From assembly GCF_034424315.1 (NCBI RefSeq), contig NZ_CP139972.1:1178001-1242000 (forward strand): 64,000 nucleotides of DNA. The letters are read 5' to 3'. This document shows positions 39,156 through 47,060 of the stretch, piece by piece (position 1 is the first letter of the stretch; each line of letters begins with the position of its first letter). The DNA is from Chitinophaga sancti. GTDB taxonomy: Bacteria > Bacteroidota > Bacteroidia > Chitinophagales > Chitinophagaceae. Position numbers and translations under genes: made by a program. A model generated the notes under the pieces. That model was not told the origin of the DNA. It ran no database searches and was given only the letters and a program-made list of their open reading frames with translations.

Positions 39156-40866
39156 TTTTATTTGGTTTTATATTCTCTGACCATTTAGCCGCCGCGGCCT
39201 CCCAATCCATTATCGGCTGCCCACTGAGGGTCCAGCTGATCGCCTCATAGTGATAAAAAAACCGCCGGGCCTCCCGGGATGTTACTTCTCTTTGCGCAAA
39301 CCATTCCAGGACGGCCTCTATTGTTGGCTTTTCTTTTTTTGAAATGAATAAATCATTTCTTTTTGCGGGTGCCTGTTTACCCTCCGTTTTAAAGACTATT
39401 TGTTTGTTTAAATAATTGTGTCGCAATTCTGCGACTGTACCTGTATCAGTTTTAGTACCTGTATGGGTATCAGTTTTGAGATCTGTGCTTGTATCAGTTT
39501 TAGTACGTGTATGGGTATTAGTTTTGAGATCTGCGCTTGTATCAGTTTTAGTACGTGTATGGGTATCAGTTTTGAGATCTGTGCTTGTACCAGTTTTAGC
39601 ACGTGTATGAGTATCAGTTTTGAGATCTGTGCTTGTACCAGTTTTAGCACGTGTATGAGTATCAGTTTTGAGATCTGTTCTTGTATTAGTTTTAGTACGT
39701 GTATGGGTATCAGTTTTGAGATCTGTGCTTGTATCAGTTTTAGTACCTGTATGAGTGCCAGTTTTAGTACCTGTATGGATACCAGTTTCAATACCCGGAC
39801 GTATATCAGTTTCGGCACTGGCAGGCATTTCAATTCCAACACCTCTACGAATATTAATCCCAACATCTCTACGTATCTCACTTTCACCACCCACATCACT
39901 TCCAACGTCTCTATGAATATCGCCTCCGCGCCTATCAACACCAACAACTGCACGTATCACACGTTCACCATCCATATCACTTCCAACGTCTCTATGAATG
40001 TCGCCTCCGCGCCTATCAACACCAACAACTGCATGTATCACACGTTCACCATCCATATCACTTCCAACGTCTCTATGAATATCGCCTCCGCGCCTATCAG
40101 CACCAACATCTCTACGTATCACACGTTCACCACCCATATCACTTCCAAGGTCTCTATGAATATCACCTCTGCGCCCATCAGCACCAACAACTGCACGTAT
40201 CACACGTTCACCATCCATATCACTTCCAACGTCTCTATGAATGTTGCCTCTGCGCCTATCAACACCAACAACTGCACGTATCACACCTTCACCACCCATA
40301 TCACTTCCAACATCTCCGCCCATATCCACCACCGCCAATCCCCCCTTTCTCCCCGCCTCCTCCGCAACCCCCGCAATACTCACGGTGCAGGGAATATATG
40401 GACGGCCAGAAGGGTAATAAATAATATACCCACACTTATGCAACCATTTCAAACAATGCGTATACGTATTTGCAGATCCAATTTTACAAGACCTCATCAC
40501 CTGCTCGCGCTTGATCGGAAAACGATGCCGGAACCGATAAGCATTCCAGGTAATAAAAAGTGCCATGTACAAACTGATATGATTAGGCCGCAACCGGGAA
40601 TCATTCGCAACGCATTTCCAGAAGGAATTGAGGTGATGAATGTAATTGATATGCGCACCCTCATTCCCTAAATACGCATTACCCAGGCGCTGCACCTTGC
40701 CTGCCAACACCGCTCTCTCCCCCTGTTCCCCCAACACTGCTCTCTCCCCCTGTCCTCCCAACACCACTCTCTCCCCCTGTTCTCCCATCACCGCTCTCTC
40801 ACGCTGTTCTGCCAACATCGCTGTCTTCACATGATGTAATTCCTCAGAAGATAATGTTGTAATCAT
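39097..40866 (-). CDS. Winged-helix-like protein with two arrays of protein repeats, 589 aa
   Basis: Residues 20-55 contain a 9-residue repeat (GEQGERAVL). Residues about 85-170 are a winged-helix-like block shared with the short gene at 36.9 kb. Residues about 180-320 are 27-residue repeats (GERVIRAVVGVDRRGGDIHR..). Residues about 345-480 are 16-residue Thr/Lys/Asp repeats (DLKTDTHTRTKTDTST). The last 80 residues are non-repetitive. The first residues overlap the stop of the upstream RteC-like gene by 4 bp. The winged-helix part suggests replication initiation or regulation. The repeat arrays are probably a flexible linker of variable length. Function is not known. Confidence 0.75.
   Translation of the reverse strand: MITTLSSEELHHVKTAMLAEQRERAVMGEQGERVVLGGQGERAVLGEQGERAVLAGKVQRLGNAYLGNEGAHINYIHHLNSFWKCVANDSRLRPNHISLYMALFITWNAYRFRHRFPIKREQVMRSCKIGSANTYTHCLKWLHKCGYIIYYPSGRPYIPCTVSIAGVAEEAGRKGGLAVVDMGGDVGSDMGGEGVIRAVVGVDRRRGNIHRDVGSDMDGERVIRAVVGADGRRGDIHRDLGSDMGGERVIRRDVGADRRGGDIHRDVGSDMDGERVIHAVVGVDRRGGDIHRDVGSDMDGERVIRAVVGVDRRGGDIHRDVGSDVGGESEIRRDVGINIRRGVGIEMPASAETDIRPGIETGIHTGTKTGTHTGTKTDTSTDLKTDTHTRTKTNTRTDLKTDTHTRAKTGTSTDLKTDTHTRAKTGTSTDLKTDTHTRTKTDTSADLKTNTHTRTKTDTSTDLKTDTHTGTKTDTGTVAELRHNYLNKQIVFKTEGKQAPAKRNDLFISKKEKPTIEAVLEWFAQREVTSREARRFFYHYEAISWTLSGQPIMDWEAAAAKWSENIKPNKNGKSGKSHTNVTRSYSDPL
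39424..39790. repeat. 48-bp minisatellite inside the 589-aa gene
   Basis: About seven units encode DLKTDTHTRTKTDTST-like 16-residue blocks. Substitutions are few and spread between T, A, S, N and G codons. This is a candidate for slippage-driven length variation in whole units, which keeps the frame. Confidence 0.9.
39880..40320. repeat. 81-bp minisatellite inside the 589-aa gene
   Basis: Five to six units of 81 bp encode GERVIRAVVGVDRRGGDIHR plus VGSDMD. Neighbouring units are almost identical (for example around 39940-40070), which implies recent amplification or homogenisation. Confidence 0.9.
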
Positions 40867-41744
40867 GGCAATTTTCCGTTTTCAAATGAAGGATCCATTA
40901 CCGCTGCCCCCTCCTCTTCAATATTGAACAGACGAATAAAAGAAAGCAATACGCGACCGATAGGTTCCGGAACAGCCGGAAGATTGTGCATATATCTTAG
41001 CAGATTTTCTGCTGACAATTCCGCCCGGTCTTTCGTAGCAAAATGCCTGGCAACGAACTCCACTATTTCAATCTCACTGTCAGTCTGTATCATGTCATCT
41101 TTCATCAGCAGCCCCAAAAGAACAGCCAGCTCCTTAACAGAAATATTCAACTTCACTTTACAGCCGCCCTCATACTGCAATAACACGGAGGAATAATTGA
41201 TTTTATCCTCCAGGTAATCAATTTCATGCTCCAGCCAGTCAAGCATAAACACCTTTACTGAGCGTTGCCTGGAATCGTAATGAAAACCCGGCAGCTCCGA
41301 TCGCTGGTAAATTATTTTCAAGCACCCTCTGGCCTGTAATAATTGTTGATAAGACGTTTCGCAGGCATAAATATTTTCCTTCAACACCCCTTTCATATAC
41401 TCCAGGAATCCTTTGTTGTTAAAATTCATGCTGTATAAAACTTCTTCAGCAGCTTCCCTGCTTTTCCCGGTAATATTCAGCAGCTGTCCGCTCAGCTCTA
41501 TCATATAACAGGTTCGATAAAGCGGCACATCAACCGTTCGCGCCACTTCCAGGATCGCACCAGGGACGATATCCCCGAACTCCATCCCGGAGAGGAGTTC
41601 TTCCAACAAAGGAATGTTATCTGACAAGGCTGTACGTGCTGTTGATAATAAAGTTTCGGTAAAACCTGGTGTTTGTTTCATGGCATGTAGTTTTAATTCA
41701 GCTGCAAAGTTTTCATATTCCACTGAAGTATAAAGGGGTATCAT
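40863..41744 (-). CDS. RteC-like regulator, 293 aa
   Basis: The C-terminal part carries features I associate with the RteC family of Bacteroidota conjugative transposons: LDWLEHEIDYLEDKI, then LNISVKELAVLLGLLMKDDM, then IEIVEFVARHFATKDRAELS.EnLLRYMHN. RteC proteins regulate excision genes of CTnDOT-type elements in response to an upstream two-component system. Here no excision or transfer genes are seen next to it. The following gene overlaps by 4 bp. Assignment is by sequence impression without an alignment tool. Confidence 0.65.
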   Translation of the reverse strand: MIPLYTSVEYENFAAELKLHAMKQTPGFTETLLSTARTALSDNIPLLEELLSGMEFGDIVPGAILEVARTVDVPLYRTCYMIELSGQLLNITGKSREAAEEVLYSMNFNNKGFLEYMKGVLKENIYACETSYQQLLQARGCLKIIYQRSELPGFHYDSRQRSVKVFMLDWLEHEIDYLEDKINYSSVLLQYEGGCKVKLNISVKELAVLLGLLMKDDMIQTDSEIEIVEFVARHFATKDRAELSAENLLRYMHNLPAVPEPIGRVLLSFIRLFNIEEEGAAVMDPSFENGKLP

Positions 41745-41834
41745 AAGTGGAACTATCGCCCCTGAAACTCAATAGGGATATGAATAGTACCATAAGTGGA
41801 ACTCCCTTTTGTCAGAAAAAACTTCCTTTTTATC

Positions 41835-41866
41835 AAAAAAAGTTGCCCCCGGGGAACGGAGGCAAC
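41835..41866 (-). terminator. Terminator after the 41.9-kb gene
   Basis: On the minus strand, the stem GTTGCC(tccgttccccggg)GGCAAC is followed by seven T. It lies about 45 bp after the stop at 41911. The same hairpin is present in the duplicate at 44459-44488. Confidence 0.75.
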
Positions 41867-42450
41867 GACATTTAACAACAGGGGGTTCAAACATTCATTT
41901 CCAGGAAACATTACAACACAACATCCGCCACCGTCTCATTCGCGGGTAGATCTCTCGCAATCGCAGTAATCACACTACCTTTCAGCGCATCATTCAGCAC
42001 GGTTGCCACATATACCCAGTCTAAGCCGTTAGCATGCATCGCCGCATCTCCCTGCTCGATCAGCACTCCCGCAGCATTCGTGATAGACACCTTCACACCA
42101 GCAACCCTGAAATCATCGATAGCCCTGACCGTTATCGTACTACCAATAGCACCGGTATATAAAGCCGTCGTGATATTCCTGATTTCTGGCGCGACGAACG
42201 CATCCCTTACTGCCAGGTTATAGGCCGACTGGTCCTTTTTTGCTTTCACGGCCGCCGCCTTGTATAAAGCATAGATATCGGGTAACTTCAAAATGGATTT
42301 GGTATAGATAGTACCCATTTTGAATCTGCTCTGGATGTTGAGCTGCTTCTGCGTAGGGTCTACCGTGTTACCCCTACGATGCTTTCCGATCTGGATGCTT
42401 CCAGACCTTTTCTTAGTGATGGTCAACTCTTTCCCAACTGTACCGGAAGT
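41838..42450. repeat. About 610-bp segmental duplication, copy 1
   Basis: Matches 44460-45071 with only a handful of substitutions and one indel in the terminator stem. It covers the terminator and all but the first codons of the 183-aa gene. The 5' junction at 42450 leaves this copy without its native start. Confidence 0.92.
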
Positions 42451-42462
42451 TCTGATATCCAC
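41911..42462 (-). CDS. Copy of an unknown helical/Ig-like protein, start replaced, 183 aa
   Basis: From residue 6 (TSGTVGKELTITKKRSGS) this copy is almost identical to the gene at 44532-45104. The first residues MDIR come from foreign sequence at the duplication junction, so the native N-terminus (MAKSNAMVWRE) is missing. Residues about 45-95 are helical (FKMGTIYTKSILKLPDIYAL..). Residues 95-183 look like an Ig-type beta domain (ITVRAIDDFRVAGVKVSITN). The function is unknown. A more distant paralogue is at 47000. Expression of this copy would depend on a promoter in or behind the neighbouring gene. Confidence 0.6.
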   Translation of the reverse strand: MDIRTSGTVGKELTITKKRSGSIQIGKHRRGNTVDPTQKQLNIQSRFKMGTIYTKSILKLPDIYALYKAAAVKAKKDQSAYNLAVRDAFVAPEIRNITTALYTGAIGSTITVRAIDDFRVAGVKVSITNAAGVLIEQGDAAMHANGLDWVYVATVLNDALKGSVITAIARDLPANETVADVVL

Positions 42463-42680
42463 TCCTTCTTAATTCCAAATGAAATGATTAGTACACCTAC
42501 AAAGTAATTAGCTTCTATTGGCATAGGGAGTACAGTATGAGACCTGCTTTCATCATAGTACTCAACCTCCGTTACGCCTCTTATATCCAGACCAATTGTA
42601 CTTATAATAAGTATAACTCCTATTGCGACTGATATCAGATATCCCCATTTATGGATAAAATACCCTAAGCGCTGTATCAT
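42423..42680 (-). CDS. Small membrane protein cut by the duplication junction, 85 aa
   Basis: Two hydrophobic helices are visible (YLISVAIGVILIISTIGLDI and ANYFVGVLIISFGI). The last residues (QLGKS) derive from the duplicated segment, so the C-terminus is not native. It is likely an accessory protein of the inserted toxin-immunity block. It overlaps the next gene by 40 bp in another frame. Confidence 0.45.
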   Translation of the reverse strand: MIQRLGYFIHKWGYLISVAIGVILIISTIGLDIRGVTEVEYYDESRSHTVLPMPIEANYFVGVLIISFGIKKEWISELPVQLGKS

Positions 42681-42859
42681 ATCTAATGATTTATGTTTGC
42701 TAATTTTCTGATGGCTGAGTTACTAGTTGATGATTTTGATTAGTCATTTATTCAATCTACAACCATAAATCTTATTGCTATATTTGAATACATTCGTACA
42801 GGATGGAAATATTTCCATCCTATGTTTTTGGCGCTAAATAATCCAAAATCCTAACCTGC

Positions 42860-43429
42860 ATGAAAATAATTGTGAATTACAACTTTAACATGGTAAAATA
42901 TTGCGATAACGATGTGTTAGTATTTTTCGGCGGCAGAAGACTTGAAAAATTACACTATAAATGGCAGCTTTTCGATCTACATGAAAATACCATTGCCGAA
43001 ATTAGATTAAAGCCTTACTTCTTTTCATTTTCTCCAGATGAAGAATTCCGAATCTCATTTTCTGACAATAACGACACTTACAATCTATTCATGTATTATA
43101 AGACCAAAAAAGCTCCTCATTATGAAATTGATTTCAACAATGATACTTACGAAATAATAGTTCACAAAGGAAACAAAGTTTCATTTTTTAAGAATCAATT
43201 GCAATTTGCCTATTACATTAAACAGGCAATAACTTTTGGCGAGGCTGATAGATTACAGGTGGTTGCGGATGACGACACCAACATTAGCTTCCTTTGTATG
43301 CTTATTTATGTTACTATATGTACAACGGAAACTAATGATGGTACTATCAATTTCAATCTAGGAAATCTATCCAGAGAAATGAAAGCATTTGATACTCAAT
43401 GGAAGCCCAAACTAAATTTTAGCAACTGA
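42860..43429 (+). CDS. Hypothetical cytosolic protein, 189 aa
   Basis: Beta-rich, without signal peptide (MKIIVNYNFNMVKYCDNDVL, KWQLFDLHENTIAEIRLKPY). The strand pattern is vaguely similar to tubby/LURP-one-like folds, which is only an impression. It is convergent with the lipoprotein gene on the other strand, and the two overlap by 18 bp at their 3' ends. AT-rich and located inside the duplicated-flanked block, it may be a cargo or immunity gene. Confidence 0.6.
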   Translation: MKIIVNYNFNMVKYCDNDVLVFFGGRRLEKLHYKWQLFDLHENTIAEIRLKPYFFSFSPDEEFRISFSDNNDTYNLFMYYKTKKAPHYEIDFNNDTYEIIVHKGNKVSFFKNQLQFAYYIKQAITFGEADRLQVVADDDTNISFLCMLIYVTICTTETNDGTINFNLGNLSREMKAFDTQWKPKLNFSN

Positions 43430-43972
43430 TTTAATCACCTGGCTGAATAATGCCCGATATTGACTGTAATTTCCAACAGGATCATTATCACCCATACAAT
43501 TTACAAACAATATAAAGTTACCCAGATCAATAATACCGTTAGTTGAGCCTAAATTCGTACCACTTACGCTCATTCGAAAATCTAATATCGTGCACTGGTA
43601 TCCATTAACCAGCATAGTTTGAGAGCTTAGTGAGTGCATATCATTCAACTTCTCTTTTACTTTTTTCAGAAAAAAATCGGCATAATTAGACAATAAGGCT
43701 CCTTCCTTTTTGGCCACAATATTTAATACGATTTTGGGACAAAACACCTGACTTTCTTTGCAATTCATTTTACAAACCGATAACACATTTGCTTCGCTCC
43801 CCCTTTTCCATTCATCAGGGTAACCTATTTTAAATCCATATTCCTTAAATTCAGCCATATGTAAACGAGATTTCGAACTATCTATATTCCTTGTTTTACA
43901 TTTAGCTATAGTTAACATTACTCCTGAACAACTAAGTATTAAAAAAAAACTCAAACAAAAAAATCGTTTCAT
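43412..43972 (-). CDS. Putative lipoprotein, PsbP/MOG1-like, 186 aa (immunity-type)
   Basis: The N-terminus MKRFFCLSFFLILSCSGVML carries a lipobox (LILSC). The mature part has FKEYGFKIGYPDEWK at the start of an alpha/beta domain and ends YRALFSQVIKSV, a pattern known from PsbP/MOG1-like domains that bind partners. It follows a frameshifted toxin tail on the same strand, so a surface-exposed immunity lipoprotein is the best guess. Confidence 0.6.
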   Translation of the reverse strand: MKRFFCLSFFLILSCSGVMLTIAKCKTRNIDSSKSRLHMAEFKEYGFKIGYPDEWKRGSEANVLSVCKMNCKESQVFCPKIVLNIVAKKEGALLSNYADFFLKKVKEKLNDMHSLSSQTMLVNGYQCTILDFRMSVSGTNLGSTNGIIDLGNFILFVNCMGDNDPVGNYSQYRALFSQVIKSVAKI

Positions 43973-44003
43973 AATGTCTTATTTATTAAATCCTAATTTC
44001 AAA

Positions 44004-44450
44004 TTAACATCCCCCCCAATGAACAGCTCCTATCCCCAAATCTACTCCATAGAATTGTTTATTCTTACCTATTTTATCTGAAAATTTAGGTGTTTTAGTC
44101 ATACTCATCCCTTTTTGTTCCATCTTTTTCGCCTTATCTGCCAGATTATTCATACTTGTAAGTTGTGGTACAGGGACTACCACGTAAACTCCATAATCCT
44201 GCTTATAATCATAAGCTCTTATGTCATCTTCGGCCCATAAAAGCTATGCTCATACGCCCCACCGACGGCGAGCTTTCCAAAAGGAGTTTCTGGTATGAAG
44301 GGTAATTCAGCTAATATTGAGCCTCCTTGTGAAACGTTAACGCCATCTTTTCCTGCATAATCCAGACTAGGGGCGAACTCTTTTGATGAATAAACGCCTG
44401 CTTTAGCTGTTAAAAGATTCACTTTGATTATATTGAGTTCTCCCGTCACC
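44004..44450 (-). pseudogene. Frameshifted toxin tail between the 610-bp repeats
   Basis: The minus strand first reads KVTGELNIIKVNLLTAKAGV, YSSKEFAPSLDYAGKDG.. and ..GGAYEHSFYG. It then continues only after a -1 shift near 44225 as EDDIRAYDYKQDYGVYVVVP, FSDKIGKNKQFYGVDLGIGA and VHWGG. A run of seven C at 44011-44017 lies at the end. It has no start, since its 5' end is replaced by the duplicated segment. The toxin family is not recognised. Its position before the lipoprotein at 43412-43972 follows the toxin-immunity order. Confidence 0.55.
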
Positions 44451-44459
44451 TTTAATTCA

Positions 44460-45071
44460 AAAAGTTGCCCCCGGGAACGGAGGCAACGACATTTAACAAC
44501 AGGGGGTTCAAACATTCATTTCCAGGAAACATTACAACACAACATCCGCCACCGTCTCATTCGCGGGTAGATCTCTCGCAATCGCAGTAATCACACTACC
44601 TTTCAGCGCATCATTCAGCACGGTTGCCACATATACCCAGTCTAAGCCGTTAGCATGCATCGCCGCATCTCCCTGCTCGATCAGCACTCCCGCAGCATTC
44701 GTGATAGACACCTTCACACCAGCTACCCTGAAATCGTCGATAGCCCTGACCGTTATCGTACTACCGATAGCACCGGTGTATAAAGCCGTCGTGATATTCC
44801 TGATTTCTGGCGCGATGAACGCATCCCTTACTGCCAGGTTATAGGCCGACTGGTCCTTTTTTGCTTTCACGGCCGCCGCCTTGTATAAAGCATAGATATC
44901 GGGTAACTTCAAAATGGATTTGGCATAGATAGTGCCCATTTTGAATCTGCTCTGGATGTTGAGCTGCTTCTGCGTAGGGTCTACCGTGTTACCCCTACGA
45001 TGCTTTCCGATCTGGATGCTTCCAGACCTTTTCTTAGTGATGGTCAACTCTTTCCCAACTGTACCGGAAGT
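44460..45071. repeat. About 610-bp segmental duplication, copy 2
   Basis: The parental-looking copy, because it carries the full gene 44532-45104. With copy 1 it flanks the 42.45-44.46 kb block in direct orientation. Confidence 0.92.
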
Positions 45072-45104
45072 CTCCCTCCAGACCATCGCATTTGATTTTG
45101 CCAT
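44532..45104 (-). CDS. Unknown helical/Ig-like protein, 190 aa, complete copy
   Basis: I start it at ATG 45102-45104 (MAKSNAMVWRETSGTVGKEL) rather than at 45191, because the paralogue at 47.5 kb begins in the same place with MAIVKDN. It has a basic N-terminal 45 residues (TKKRSGSIQIGKHRRGN), a helical middle ending KDQSAYNLAVRDAF, and a C-terminal beta domain ending PANETVADVVL. There is no signal peptide. The basic start and repeated presence in this area suggest a nucleic-acid or structural role, but no function can be assigned. Confidence 0.7.
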   Translation of the reverse strand: MAKSNAMVWRETSGTVGKELTITKKRSGSIQIGKHRRGNTVDPTQKQLNIQSRFKMGTIYAKSILKLPDIYALYKAAAVKAKKDQSAYNLAVRDAFIAPEIRNITTALYTGAIGSTITVRAIDDFRVAGVKVSITNAAGVLIEQGDAAMHANGLDWVYVATVLNDALKGSVITAIARDLPANETVADVVL

Positions 45105-45279
45105 TGTTTTAATTTTTAAAATGTGAGGAATGTATACAGTGGGATAAGAGGTGCCGCTCTCTCGTCCCAGGCACAGCCTGTATGATTGCAATAGTAAGAA
45201 AGGAATAAACCGGTAAATAGAAAATCTGTTGGCGAATCGATAAATGGGGATTGAACGATCGAAAATAGAGGGATGAAGA

Positions 45280-45600
45280 TTAGAGGATCACCTTTATTCT
45301 TTCGAAAAAATGCGGTGCATAAGTCTTCCCTAATGCAAGTTCTTTATCCAATATAAAAACTGTCTCCATGCTAAATTCCATCACATAATCCATCCCCACT
45401 ACATAAGACCTGTTTACCCTGCAAGAATGCGCTGCAGGCAATATTTCTTCTAACTGTGCAAGGGTGCTGTTTACCAGGTAAGCGACGCTTGATGTGACTA
45501 TCCTCACGCAGCCACCACAGGCTTCCAGCAATACCATGTCACGACTATTCACTTTCGTGAATACCCCATTGGTTTTCCGAATAAAAATGTCTTCATGCAT
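45280..45600 (-). CDS. LytTR DNA-binding protein, 106 aa
   Basis: A stand-alone LytTR domain (MHEDIFIRKTNGVFTKVNSR.., LEACGGCVRIVTSS.., ..HSCRVNRSYVVGMDYV). FxRVhRSYlVN-type sequence is the family hallmark, here CRVNRSYVVGMD. There is no receiver domain, so it acts without phosphorylation or with a partner. It lies 13 bp after the 92-aa gene on the same strand. It probably regulates neighbouring genes from direct repeats. Confidence 0.85.
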   Translation of the reverse strand: MHEDIFIRKTNGVFTKVNSRDMVLLEACGGCVRIVTSSVAYLVNSTLAQLEEILPAAHSCRVNRSYVVGMDYVMEFSMETVFILDKELALGKTYAPHFFERIKVIL

Positions 45601-45613
45601 AATTGAAATCTAT

Positions 45614-45892
45614 TTACTCCTCAGCCCTGTATTTCCAAAAACGATAGGCTAACCACTCGGGCCGCTGATCCTTGTAGTAAGCGCAAAACTCCGCCAGGGT
45701 CAATTTATAAGTGGACGGTTTACCCAGGGCATTCTTTGCGTCTTTTAGCAACCTGTAAGCGGTAGATGAAGAATCATCTATCATCACGGTTAGCGCTTTG
45801 GCTCTTAACACCTCGTGGAATAAATATGCGTACTGGCCATCAGGAGTGAATTTCTCAAGATTGCCAAATTTTTCATATTTGTCATTGTTCAA
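45614..45892 (-). CDS. Hypothetical protein, 92 aa, upstream of LytTR gene
   Basis: Small soluble protein (MNNDKYEKFGNLEKFTPDGQ.., ending RPEWLAYRFWKYRAEE), predicted helical. It is probably cotranscribed with the LytTR gene. No family is recognised. The 300-bp upstream contains direct repeats (45927-46190) shared with the divergent 202-aa gene. Confidence 0.6.
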   Translation of the reverse strand: MNNDKYEKFGNLEKFTPDGQYAYLFHEVLRAKALTVMIDDSSSTAYRLLKDAKNALGKPSTYKLTLAEFCAYYKDQRPEWLAYRFWKYRAEE

Positions 45893-45926
45893 TAGCCGGT
45901 AATTTTATTCTTTATAATTGTAAGTT

Positions 45927-46190
45927 GGGGTGTATAAATTTAAGCATTGATTGTTTTGAGAATTCGATGTAAGAGACAGGAGATTATTTTCCTTGAATCA
46001 TCCATCCAAAGCCTTTTATAAAAGCGTAATCGGGCATACAAATTTAAGCATTCATCGCCTTATAAATTCAAAGTACGCATAACAATAAACAGGAAATAAT
46101 TCCTTTGAAATATCCAGCCAAAGCCTTTTACAAAGGTTTAATCGGGCATACAAATTTAAGCATTCATCATTCTATAAATTCAAAATAACC
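45927..46190. repeat. Three direct repeats of 104-112 bp in a divergent promoter region
   Basis: Units centred on GGGCATACAAATTTAAGCAT start near 45927, 46031 and 46143. Between them CATCCATCCAAAGCCTTTTA-like sequence recurs (about 46000 and 46110). This fills the whole gap between the 92-aa gene and the 202-aa gene, and could carry LytTR sites or duplicated promoters. Confidence 0.8.
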
Positions 46191-46799
46191 ATGACAACAA
46201 AAAATAAAATATTCCCATTAAACCCTCCCAAAAAAACATCAAAAAAACCAAACAAAAGAACCATAAACCCTGAATTCACCACTGCCATCCGTGCGGCAAA
46301 ACTGATCCGGGTTTGCGCAGCATTCATGGCTCCTGACCGGCAGCGTTTTTACCGGCTTTCAAAATTCATTCTCCACCAGGTTATACATGCAGATACCTGT
46401 CACCCAATTGGTGAAAGACAGATTCTACATGAACACTTAAAAGTTTTTGAGAACTATGCATTCGATCCGGATCATCCATTGGAAAAATATCTGCCTGCCG
46501 ACATCATCACATCCGTAGATAACAAAATAAGCATCTCCATCCCCCAACCGGCAATCAATTGGCCCGCACAATCTTTATATTATAAGATTTTCCTCCTGGG
46601 TGTCAGCATAGATTTTCAGGCGTTCACTGCAAGCAGTGTGAGCCAAAGTACGGAGTGGCTTACGCAGGATACAGCGCCTATCCATCTGGAAATAGACAAT
46701 ACCTGTTCCCTGCTAATCGCTATAGGGATTGCATTTTCAAACAATAAGACTACGGTTGCCACCTGCAAGGCGGTAAAAATCATCTGCGTCAATACTTAA
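46191..46799 (+). CDS. Hypothetical protein, 202 aa, related in context to the 44-47 kb family
   Basis: A basic N-terminus (NKIFPLNPPKKTSKKPNKRT) precedes a helical part (RAAKLIRVCAAFMAPDRQRF) and a beta-rich C-terminus (ISISIPQPAINWP.., ..IHLEIDNTCSLLIAIGIAFS). This basic-helix-beta layout parallels the 190-aa and 182-aa proteins nearby, but sequence similarity is not obvious. The function is unknown. Transcription starts within the repeat region 45927-46190. Confidence 0.6.
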   Translation: MTTKNKIFPLNPPKKTSKKPNKRTINPEFTTAIRAAKLIRVCAAFMAPDRQRFYRLSKFILHQVIHADTCHPIGERQILHEHLKVFENYAFDPDHPLEKYLPADIITSVDNKISISIPQPAINWPAQSLYYKIFLLGVSIDFQAFTASSVSQSTEWLTQDTAPIHLEIDNTCSLLIAIGIAFSNNKTTVATCKAVKIICVNT

Positions 46800-46802
46800 T
46801 CA

Positions 46803-47060
46803 TTTTAGGCGAACTTCCCTCACCGTTTCATTCCCAGTCAAATTTGCCACCATCATTGGCTACTCCAATCGTACATCTCAGGCATACTCACCACCAACCA
46901 CTTCAACCACACTTCCCTCACCATCTCATTCCCTGGCAAATCCACCGCCACAATTTATCGCTCCAACCGTTCATCCTCCTGCATACTCACCACCACCAAT
47001 CACTCCAACCGCACTTCCCTCACCGTCTCATTCCCCGGCAAATCCACCGCCACAATGACC
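46803..47060. repeat. Three tandem copies of the 3' end of the 47.0-kb gene
   Basis: The plus-strand motif CTTCCCTCACCGTCTCATTC with following GGCAAATCCACCGCC recurs at about 46812, 46908 and 47008. The rightmost copy is the real gene end (minus strand ..VAVDLPGNETVREVRLE). The other two are decayed copies downstream of the stop. The period is about 96-100 bp. Confidence 0.85.

Noticed and set aside
39418..40671. 417-codon open frame on the plus strand across the repetitive gene
   Set aside because: It is the antisense of the 16- and 27-residue repeats. Codon periodicity 48/81 keeps other frames open by design. Its Ser/Thr/Ile-rich product lacks domains, and the minus frame has a shared winged-helix block with another gene.
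38496..41744. Complete integrative conjugative element
   Set aside because: Only RteC-like, winged-helix-like and DnaC-like genes are present. No integrase, relaxase, coupling protein or tra genes are visible within 10 kb on either side, and no attachment sites are visible.
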